Below, piece after piece: positions 1-3,878 of a stretch of DNA of 5,381 nt. The notes below the pieces were generated by a model. That model had not been told where the DNA came from, made no database searches, and was given only the letters and a program-made list of their open reading frames with translations. The translations under genes and the position numbers were made by a program. Origin of the DNA: an uncultured Clostridia bacterium (lineage in GTDB: Bacteria; Bacillota; Clostridia; Oscillospirales; Ruminococcaceae); contig CALERQ010000231.1 in the NCBI GenBank assembly GCA_937907305.1, positions 1 to 5,381 on the forward strand. Reading direction: 5' to 3'. Position 1 is the first letter of the stretch, and every line of letters begins with the position of its first letter.

Positions 1-109
1 CCCGCTGGCCCCGCTTTGCGGGGCGGCCTGCGGCCGTTTCCCGCCCTCAGTACAAACCCATATCAAACAGGGAGCCCCAGGAAAAAGTGCTGGCTGGCCC
101 CATGCGGCC

Positions 110-143
110 GCCCGGTACCGCGATTGAAAAATCGCCGCCGGGC
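110..143 (+). other. Leader hairpin upstream of the transporter gene
   Basis: Arms GCCCGG (110-115) and CCGGGC (138-143) pair perfectly. Inside them GCGATT (120-125) pairs with AATCGC (130-135) around a GAAA loop (126-129), giving a two-part stem with an asymmetric internal loop. No T tract follows, so it is not an intrinsic terminator, and I do not recognise a riboswitch class. It lies about 70 bases before the transporter start, so it could be a leader structure or a relic repeat. The rest of 1-212 shows no convincing -35/-10 pair; the promoter may lie before the window. Confidence 0.35.
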
Positions 144-197
144 ATATCAGCTGGCCCTTGGCCTGTAACCGCGCATTCCCATCAAACTTACCGGGAA

Positions 198-205
198 AGG
201 CAGGA
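198..205 (+). promoter_or_regulatory. Ribosome binding site that fixes the transporter start
   Basis: AGGCAGGA ends seven bases before the ATG at 213. An in-frame GTG at 87 would add 42 residues of polar, non-helical sequence with no comparable site in front of it. With the ATG at 213 the first membrane helix begins about ten residues in, as is usual for this superfamily. Confidence 0.6.
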
Positions 206-212
206 TATTACG

Positions 213-1526
213 ATGCAAAAAAATAAGCCCGGCGGCCGGTTCTGGCTGGCCCTCACGGTGTTTTCGCTGGTGGGGCAGGTGGCCTGGGTCGTGGAAAACA
301 TGTACTTCAATGTGTTCATCTATAAGATGTTCCACGCCACCGCCGCCCAGATCAGCCTTATGGTCGCCGCTTCGGCCGTTGTGGCCACCCTCACCACCAT
401 CCTCATCGGCGCCCTCAGCGATAGGGTAGGCAAGCGCAAAATTTTTATCTGCGTGGGGTACCTGCTGTGGGGCATTTCCATCCTCAGCTTTGCCCTCATC
501 CGGGTGGATGTCATCAGCCCCATGGTTTCGGCGGGCGTGGCGGTCACCACCGTCTGCGTCAATCTCACCATCATCATGGATTGCGTTATGACCTTCTTCG
601 GCTCCACCGCCAATGATGCCTGCTTTAATGCCTGGCTTACCGATAGCACCGATGATACCAACCGCGGCGCTGCGGAGGGCATCAATGCCATGATGCCCAT
701 GATGGCCATTTTGGTGGTGTTCGGCGGCTTTATGTTCTTCGATCTGGAGCAGGCCGCAAGCTGGGTCACCATCTTTACCGTTATCGGTGTGGTGGTCATC
801 CTCATCGGCATTGCCGGCTTCTGGCTCATCCGGGAACCAAAAGTCACCCCTTCGCCGGCCGGCAGCTACTGGGGCAGCATTTTGTATGGCTTCCGCCCCT
901 CGGTCATCCGCCAGCATAAGGTGCTGTATCTCACCCTGCTGGCCTTCGCGGGCTTCGGCATCTCCATCCAGGTTTTCATGCCCTATCTTATCCTCTACTA
1001 CGAAAAGTCCCTGGGCATGACGAACTATGTCCTGGTCATGGCCCCGGCCATTGTGCTGGCGGCGGTGTTCACCGCCTTTTACGGCCGCCGGTACGATACC
1101 CACGGCTTCCGCCGCTCCATCCTGCCGGGCATTGCCCTGCTGATGGCAGGCTACCTTGCGCTGTACTTCACCCGTGATACCCTGCCGGTCTTTTTCGGCT
1201 CCCTTTGCATGATGATGGGTTATCTCTCCAGTACCGCCATCTTTGGTGCCATGATGCGTACCTACACCCCGCCGGAGCAGGTGGGTCTGTTCCAGGGCCT
1301 GCGCATTGTGGCACAGGTGCTGGTACCAGGGGTCATCGGCCCTGCCATCGGTGCCGCGGTGCTCAGGGATGCCGAGCTTGTGGTCAATGGCGATGGCACC
1401 ACCTCCTTCCTCCCCAATGCGAATATCTGGCTGGCGGCCTTTGCGGCCGGGGTGGTGCTGTGCGGCCTGCTGGCACTGCTCTTTGCCCGCCTGAAGAAAG
1501 ATGTCCCCGCCCGAAAAACCACCTGA
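213..1526 (+). CDS. Major facilitator superfamily transporter, substrate unknown
   Basis: A 437-residue integral membrane protein, a normal length for a 12-helix major facilitator (MFS) secondary transporter. Hydrophobic stretches fit helices at roughly 11-30, 46-68, 77-96, 104-130, 157-177, 183-206, 237-262, 271-290, 300-319, 322-345, 362-384 and 403-426, with a longer central loop around 207-236. The loop between helices 2 and 3 carries the MFS motif A form GALSDRVGKRK (66-76), with the Asp-Arg-x-Gly-Lys/Arg pattern. Polar residues inside helices (Glu29, Asn30 and Asn33 in helix 1; Asp123 in helix 4) and the loop Asn134-Asp135 and Asn150-Arg151-Gly152 may shape substrate or ion coupling; this is inference. 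The general layout recalls sugar or glycoside carriers found beside glycosidases in gut Clostridia, but no glycosidase is present here, so I do not assign a substrate. It is monocistronic in the window: a leader hairpin precedes it and a strong terminator begins six bases after the stop. The 3' gene is convergent. Confidence 0.88.
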   Translation: MQKNKPGGRFWLALTVFSLVGQVAWVVENMYFNVFIYKMFHATAAQISLMVAASAVVATLTTILIGALSDRVGKRKIFICVGYLLWGISILSFALIRVDVISPMVSAGVAVTTVCVNLTIIMDCVMTFFGSTANDACFNAWLTDSTDDTNRGAAEGINAMMPMMAILVVFGGFMFFDLEQAASWVTIFTVIGVVVILIGIAGFWLIREPKVTPSPAGSYWGSILYGFRPSVIRQHKVLYLTLLAFAGFGISIQVFMPYLILYYEKSLGMTNYVLVMAPAIVLAAVFTAFYGRRYDTHGFRRSILPGIALLMAGYLALYFTRDTLPVFFGSLCMMMGYLSSTAIFGAMMRTYTPPEQVGLFQGLRIVAQVLVPGVIGPAIGAAVLRDAELVVNGDGTTSFLPNANIWLAAFAAGVVLCGLLALLFARLKKDVPARKTT

Positions 1527-1532
1527 AAAACG

Positions 1533-1565
1533 AACCGTCCGCCGGTATGCCAGCGGGCGGTTTTT
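1533..1565 (+). terminator. Rho-independent terminator of the transporter gene
   Basis: Arms AACCGTCCGC (1533-1542) and GCGGGCGGTT (1553-1562) pair over ten positions with one T-G wobble. The loop can add a short GG/CC pairing, and the stem runs into TTTTT at 1561-1565. It starts six bases after the TGA stop. Confidence 0.88.
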
Positions 1566-1624
1566 GCGGCCCTGCGGCGCCTCTCAATATTTTACATTCG
1601 ATAAATCCACCCATTCGGTAGAAG

Positions 1625-1750
1625 TTTTCCCCACTTTTCACATGGTTTTCCACATCCTATGGTCGCTTTTCCCCGCATAAATGCCCCAAAACCCGGTTCA
1701 TTTCGCCGGTTTTCCACATTTTCCACCCCATCCGTGGGGACTTTTCCTCG
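1625..1750 (+). other. Cluster of DnaA-box-like sites (candidate origin or DnaA-binding region)
   Basis: TTTTCCACA occurs at 1646-1654 and 1710-1718; both match the nine-base DnaA box consensus TTWTNCACA fully. Weaker relatives lie on the same strand: TTTTCCCCA (1625-1633), TTTTCCCCG (1667-1675), TTTTCCACC (1719-1727) and TTTTCCTCG (1742-1750, part of the palindrome TTTTCCTCGGAAAA). The sites at 1625, 1646 and 1667 are exactly 21 bases apart, about two helix turns, and a further TTTTCACA sits at 1635. An AT-rich stretch lies just upstream at 1583-1605. The cluster sits between two terminators that keep transcription out. mnmE, about 2.1 kb away, is often close to the origin in Firmicutes. No dnaA or dnaN is visible, so a DnaA-titration site or a plain repeat remains possible. 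Confidence 0.38.
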
Positions 1751-1837
1751 GAAAAATGGTCTCCCACGCTCGCTCCCTGCGACCCGGGTCTCCATCCATC
1801 CATCGAACAATCGCTGTCCTTGCCGCCTTGCGGTGCC

Positions 1838-1877
1838 CGAAAAAATCATCGCGCTGCTCGCTTGCTCGATTTTTTCG
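1838..1877. repeat. Ten-base inverted repeat in the convergent spacer
   Basis: CGAAAAAATC (1838-1847) and its exact reverse complement GATTTTTTCG (1868-1877) flank a 20-base spacer. The arms are A/T rich in an otherwise GC-rich setting and the spacing is wide for a terminator. It may be a protein-binding site or part of an old inserted repeat. Confidence 0.4.
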
Positions 1878-1972
1878 ACCGCTGCGGATGCTCCGCCTCG
1901 CTGTATCCGCCACCGGCGGCGCTCAGCTTCGCATCCCGTGCCCCAGCCGCTGCGACCCGCCCCCACCCCCAA

Positions 1973-1994
1973 CCCCCTCCCCCAGGGGAGGGGG
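1973..1994. repeat. C/G-rich palindromic intergenic repeat, copy 1
   Basis: CCCCCTCCCC and GGGGAGGGGG form a near-perfect palindrome around CA. A close relative lies at 3710-3734. Translated, this copy reads PNPLPQGRG, a phrase I recall from spurious ORFs over interspersed palindromic repeats in many bacteria, which supports a REP-like nature. It abuts the terminator of the minus-strand gene. Confidence 0.55.
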
Positions 1995-1996
1995 CC

Positions 1997-2031
1997 AAAA
2001 AACAGGGCCCCCGAATTTCTCCGGGGGCCCT
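1997..2031 (-). terminator. Rho-independent terminator of the E2-like gene
   Basis: Arms 2004-2013 (AGGGCCCCCG on the plus strand) and 2022-2031 (CGGGGGCCCT) form a ten-base-pair stem with an eight-base loop. On the minus strand it is followed by one G and then TTTTTT (2002-1997). It begins 16 bases past the stop of the minus-strand gene. On the plus strand a T run occurs only at 2042-2048, inside the gene's end, so action against plus-strand transcription would be weaker. Confidence 0.88.
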
Positions 2032-2046
2032 TAATCTGTTATTTTT

Positions 2047-3015
2047 TTAGTCCACCAGCGCGGCTTCCGCCCCGGTGTGCTCCTCGTCCGCGGCATCCAC
2101 CCCCGCGTTCGGGTCGTTGATGAGCGGATTGGCCACCGCCGGATCCAGCATCACCTTTTTGGGCGGCTCCAGCAGCATGGCCGGGTTCATCAGCATCCGG
2201 CGCAGCAGCCGCATCGAGTTGGCATAGTAGTATCCATCGCAGATGCGCTCGTCATTCACGATCTTCATGCCCACCGTCCGTCGCACCGTCGCGCCGCCGT
2301 TTTCATCGTAAACGGTGTGCCGCTCCCGCTTGCCCATGGCAATAAAGGTGCTGTAGGTGCCCAGCTCGGTCAGGTGGTGGTAAATGGGCCCAATGCCCAG
2401 CGAACCGACATTGGTATACATGGCGCTGCAGTGCCAGGGGCTGGCCTGCACCAGCTTTTGGGGCAGCCAGCCGCGGTTGTCCAGGAAGTGGATCATCGAA
2501 ACCGCGAAGCGGAACAGCCACGCCGGCAGCTTGCCCAGGATACCCGCCACCGCATCAATGCCGGTGCCTTCCTCATGGTTCATCGCCTCATCAATGGCTT
2601 CCTCCAGCCGCCGCTGCACATCCACCAGGGTGTCCCGCGGGTCAAAGCTCGGCTTGATCATCGTTTCCTCGCCGTCATCGCTCATGGTGCGCTTTATGGC
2701 AATGGAAATGGTGATGGAATTGTGGGCATACAGCTTATTGTGCACCACAAAGCGGTTCAGCGCCGGCCGCTGGCCTATCATCCGCACCATCGCCGCCACA
2801 AATATCGTCATCATCGAGATATTGGGCATATCCTCTTTGTGCGCCTTCAGGAAGTCCATCATCGGCTCCACATCCAGCGTTTCCTCGTAGTAGTTCTGGC
2901 TGTCCAGCCGTGTACGCATAATAAAGGGCACCACGGTAAAAAACAGCGGCACATTGCGCAGCTTCCAGCCATCCTTACGGTCACCGGGCATTTTTTTGTA
3001 GTAATCTCTCATCAT
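2047..3015 (-). CDS. Stand-alone 2-oxoacid dehydrogenase E2 catalytic-domain-like protein
   Basis: A 322-residue soluble protein resembling the catalytic domain of dihydrolipoamide acyltransferases (E2, Pfam 2-oxoacid_dh, fold shared with chloramphenicol acetyltransferase). It has no lipoyl or peripheral-subunit-binding domain, and no E1 or E3 gene is near, so it is unlikely to be a working E2 of a dehydrogenase complex. Visible landmarks are QRPALNRFV (82-90) followed by a strand-like ITISIAIK (101-108), TNVGSLGIGPIYHH (201-214) matching the E2 S/T-N-x-G-x-x-G segment, STFIAMGK (222-229), and DERICDG (255-261) in place of the E2 motif DHRxxDG. The catalytic His is replaced by Glu256 while Asp260 and Gly261 remain. 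From memory, DERICDGYYYA is typical of a stand-alone Firmicutes family, so the change looks like a family trait rather than decay. Residues 160-185 are amphipathic, and the last 35 are acidic and Ala-rich, probably disordered. The start at 3015 is chosen for its ribosome site; a GTG at 3057 would add 14 residues. It has its own promoter and terminator. Acyl donor and acceptor are unknown. Confidence 0.78.
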   Translation of the reverse strand: MMRDYYKKMPGDRKDGWKLRNVPLFFTVVPFIMRTRLDSQNYYEETLDVEPMMDFLKAHKEDMPNISMMTIFVAAMVRMIGQRPALNRFVVHNKLYAHNSITISIAIKRTMSDDGEETMIKPSFDPRDTLVDVQRRLEEAIDEAMNHEEGTGIDAVAGILGKLPAWLFRFAVSMIHFLDNRGWLPQKLVQASPWHCSAMYTNVGSLGIGPIYHHLTELGTYSTFIAMGKRERHTVYDENGGATVRRTVGMKIVNDERICDGYYYANSMRLLRRMLMNPAMLLEPPKKVMLDPAVANPLINDPNAGVDAADEEHTGAEAALVD

Positions 3016-3023
3016 TGGGGCAG

Positions 3024-3032
3024 CACCTCTCT
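3024..3032 (-). promoter_or_regulatory. Ribosome binding site that fixes the E2-like start
   Basis: On the minus strand AGAGAGGTG lies eight bases before ATG at 3015 (a second ATG follows directly at 3012). This is a near-ideal Shine-Dalgarno match and spacing. The alternative upstream GTG at 3057 has only a GAGGA about five bases away. Confidence 0.78.
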
Positions 3033-3093
3033 TTGCGGATAAAATGAGTCTTGTCACAGATCCTCGTTTACAGATTCTTTATCCTCTTATCTC

Positions 3094-3122
3094 AGTATAG
3101 CAATTCTGTCCCCAAATTACAA
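3094..3122 (-). promoter_or_regulatory. Sigma-A promoter of the E2-like gene
   Basis: On the minus strand TTGTAA (3122-3117) and TATACT (3099-3094) are 17 bases apart. A TG one base before the -10 makes an extended -10. Transcription would start near 3087, leaving a leader of about 70 bases to the ATG at 3015. The -35 matches consensus at four of six positions, the -10 at five of six. Confidence 0.65.
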
Positions 3123-3147
3123 CCATCCCGCGGCATAAAATCACGCA

Positions 3148-3176
3148 TTGGCAACGCCGCTTTTTTGTGGTATGAT
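3148..3176 (+). promoter_or_regulatory. Strong sigma-A promoter, divergent from the E2-like promoter
   Basis: TTGGCA (3148-3153), 17 bases, TATGAT (3171-3176): five of six matches in each hexamer, with an extended-type TG (TGG) just before the -10. Predicted start near 3183. The first credible plus-strand gene is mnmE at 3879, so the transcript would have a leader near 700 bases full of hairpins, or would be a separate RNA. The two -35 boxes (3117-3122 and 3148-3153) are 25 bases apart, so both promoters share one control region; CCGCGG at 3128-3133 lies between them. Confidence 0.65.
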
Positions 3177-3203
3177 ATTCTATTATAGTATGCGCTATGC
3201 CCA

Positions 3204-3345
3204 TTCCGCCTGCCGGCGGCGCCTTCCTCGGCGCGTCGGGCGCAACCTCCGCTTGAGTCAGACTGACCCTGCGCTTTGCTTCGGGCAGTCCTCCCCGCTG
3301 CGGAGCGCCCTCCTTTCCCCACAAGGTCTTGCGACCTTGCGGGGA
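3204..3345. repeat. GC-rich hairpin repeat block with TTCCGCCTGCCGGCGG
   Basis: TTCCGCCTGCCGGCGG (3204-3219) recurs with one extra C at 5254-5270, and its core CGCCTGCCGGCGG recurs exactly at 3533-3545. Further hairpins follow: GCGCC/GGCGC (3219-3223 with 3230-3234), GACTG/CAGTC with CCC/GGG (3261-3290), and a longer stem at 3317-3344. In the last, CCCC/GGGG and CAAGGTC/GACCTTG stack around a TTGC loop with one mismatch. No T tract follows any of these stems, so they look like interspersed repeats rather than terminators. Confidence 0.5.
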
Positions 3346-3408
3346 CCCCATTAGTCCCGCACCCCAACCACCGCGACCCCTTTACACCAAATTTCACCTC
3401 GCCTTAAA

Positions 3409-3450
3409 GGCTCCCCTGTGTAAGGGGAGCTGGCACGGCGTAGCCGTGAC
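3409..3450. repeat. Tandem double-hairpin intergenic repeat
   Basis: Hairpin 1: GCTCCCCT (3410-3417) and AGGGGAGC (3423-3430) with loop GTGTA. Hairpin 2: CACGGC (3434-3439) and GCCGTG (3443-3448) with loop GTA, followed by ACTGAGGGGTTG. This arrangement matches, from memory, a repeat type common between genes in gut Clostridia, in which the second stem varies and ACTGAGGG is kept. Function unknown. Confidence 0.6.
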
Positions 3451-3465
3451 TGAGGGGTTGTTGGC

Positions 3466-3531
3466 ACAAACTAAGGCGATAGTTTCTTCTCGCCTTCGGC
3501 GTCGCAAAGCCTTGTTTATGTCTTAGTTTGT
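3466..3531. repeat. 66-base unit with perfect ten-base inverted ends
   Basis: ACAAACTAAG (3466-3475) and CTTAGTTTGT (3522-3531) are exact reverse complements, and three more inner positions pair with wobbles. An inner CGCC-TTC-GGCG hairpin lies at 3491-3501. Size and ends recall a very small non-autonomous element, but no target duplication is evident. Its right end (TAGTTTGT) is also the left end of the ACTTTT hairpin element. Confidence 0.5.
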
Positions 3532-3580
3532 ACGCCTGCCGGCGGGGCGGCACTTTTGTACCGCCAAAAGTGCCCAAAAG
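3524..3580. repeat. Modular ACTTTT hairpin element, copy A
   Basis: Order of modules: TAGTTTGTA (3524-3532), a CGCC-TGCC-GGCG hairpin (3533-3544), GGGCGG (3545-3550), a ten-base-pair hairpin with arms GGCACTTTTG (3549-3558) and CAAAAGTGCC (3565-3574) and a six-base loop, then CAAAAG (3575-3580). The same modules in the same order occur at 5275-5376. The tail CAAAAG repeats the first six bases of the 3' arm, so the 5' arm has two possible partners. Confidence 0.65.
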
Positions 3581-3583
3581 CGG

Positions 3584-3601
3584 CTTGGGGCAAGCCCCAA
3601 G
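3584..3601. repeat. Seven-base-pair stem following copy A
   Basis: CTTGGGG (3584-3590) and CCCCAAG (3595-3601) pair perfectly around a CAAG loop. It sits four bases after the ACTTTT element and ten before the long palindrome, so the three may form one composite unit. Confidence 0.5.
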
Positions 3602-3610
3602 ACCCCAAAC

Positions 3611-3672
3611 GCACCGGAACGCCCGCTCGGAAAGCCAAAGGGCGGCTTCCCGAAGCGTGGGCTAAACGGTGC
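3611..3672. repeat. Long imperfect palindrome (62 bases)
   Basis: Nested pairings are GCACCG/CGGTGC (3611-3616 with 3667-3672), GCCC/GGGC (3621-3624 with 3659-3662), GCT/AGC (3625-3627 with 3654-3656), CGG/CCG (3628-3630 with 3650-3652) and AAGCC/GGCTT (3632-3636 with 3644-3648), closed by a seven-base loop. That is 21 pairs interrupted by a four-by-four internal loop, small bulges and one mismatch. It has no T tract. It may be a structured RNA segment or part of a composite repeat. Confidence 0.5.
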
Positions 3673-3709
3673 TTATAAGGGGCTGTGGGCACATCTGCCC
3701 CCTCTCCCT

Positions 3710-3734
3710 CCCCTCCCCCGAGGCGGGGGAGGGG
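3710..3734. repeat. C/G-rich palindromic intergenic repeat, copy 2
   Basis: CCCCTCCCCC (3710-3719) and GGGGGAGGGG (3725-3734) form ten perfect pairs around GAGGC. The arms are nearly the same as those at 1973-1994, while the flanks differ, which is typical of interspersed palindromic repeats. Confidence 0.55.
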
Positions 3735-3764
3735 GTTCCTAGCCCAATCTCTGCTTGTTTTACT

Positions 3765-3785
3765 TCAGCGCTTGGCAAGTGCTGA
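3765..3785 (+). other. Stem-loop in the region upstream of mnmE
   Basis: TCAGCGCTT (3765-3773) pairs with AAGTGCTGA (3777-3785) with one wobble and a GGC loop. No T tract follows. It lies about 90 bases before the mnmE start and, unlike the other hairpins here, has no second copy in the window. Confidence 0.35.
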
Positions 3786-3864
3786 CTGCGATGCCCATTC
3801 CTCGGAAAAACCAGCGCCCGCACCCTCTCACCGCGACCCATTACTCCGTAAACTCTCATCAAAA

Positions 3865-3873
3865 AAGGAAGTG
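3865..3873 (+). promoter_or_regulatory. Ribosome binding site of mnmE
   Basis: AAGGAAGTG ends five bases before the ATG at 3879, so the AGGA core has normal spacing. It confirms the start, which also gives the expected MnmE N-terminus beginning D-T-I-x-A-I-A-T. Confidence 0.75.
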
Positions 3874-3878
3874 TCCCC

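Larger units (their letters stand above)
1566..1996. other. Long spacer between convergent genes, no credible gene
   Basis: About 430 bases bounded by two inward-facing terminators. Open frames here have low-complexity Pro/Arg/Ser-rich products, lack ribosome sites and overlap repeats, so none is called. The first part (1581-1605) is the most AT-rich stretch around. 1625-1755 holds the TTTTCCACA-like cluster. 1760-1960 holds short repeats: TCCA repeated three times at 1791-1802, CTGCGACCCG at 1777-1786 and again at 1950-1959, a CCGCC/GGCGG hairpin at 1907-1919, and a ten-base inverted repeat at 1838-1877. 1973-1994 is a C/G palindrome. Confidence 0.6.
3187..3878 (+). other. Repeat-filled spacer and possible mnmE leader, no credible gene
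   Basis: Nearly 700 bases between the plus-strand promoter and mnmE. Open frames inside it run through hairpin repeats, have Pro/Arg/Ser-rich products and no good ribosome site, so I call no protein. The stretch holds, in order: GC-rich short hairpins (3204-3305), a stem at 3317-3344, a tandem double hairpin at 3409-3448, a 66-base inverted-repeat unit at 3466-3531, an ACTTTT hairpin element at 3524-3580, a stem at 3584-3601, a long imperfect palindrome at 3611-3672, a C/G palindrome at 3710-3734 and a stem at 3765-3785. No second promoter close to mnmE is convincing. Confidence 0.6.

Noticed and set aside
8..24. GC hairpin at the window start as a terminator
   Set aside because: A perfect seven-base-pair stem with a three-base loop, but no T tract on either strand.
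147..1103. 318-residue open frame on the minus strand opposite the transporter
   Set aside because: Low-complexity Gly/His/Asp/Glu composition typical of the complement of a hydrophobic gene; no start signals.
1583..1610. dif-like recombination site in the AT-rich stretch
   Set aside because: No XerC/XerD-type 11-6-11 arrangement with partial dyad symmetry could be made out.
1688..1713. AAAACC-GG/CC-GGTTTT stem as a terminator or second transporter terminator
   Set aside because: The stem has a bulge and its T run belongs to the TTTTCCACA site; a much better terminator lies just after the transporter gene.
1592..1972. 126-residue minus-strand open frame in the convergent spacer
   Set aside because: It reads through the DnaA-box-like sites and repeats; it lacks a ribosome site and has no family features.
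2077..3042. 321-residue open frame on the plus strand opposite the E2-like gene
   Set aside because: It is antisense to a gene with clear family motifs, promoter, ribosome site and terminator; its His/Arg-rich product resembles no family I know and it has no ribosome site.
3148..3354. Short plus-strand open frame beginning at the promoter
   Set aside because: Its start codon overlaps the -35 region of the predicted promoter, so it could not be translated from that transcript, and its body runs through hairpins.
3187..3780. CRISPR array
   Set aside because: The repeats are different hairpins with no regular unit length or spacing.
3187..3878. T-box, riboswitch or tRNA in the long leader of mnmE
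   Set aside because: No T-box core, specifier-like layout, known aptamer core or cloverleaf could be found; the stems are repeat hairpins.
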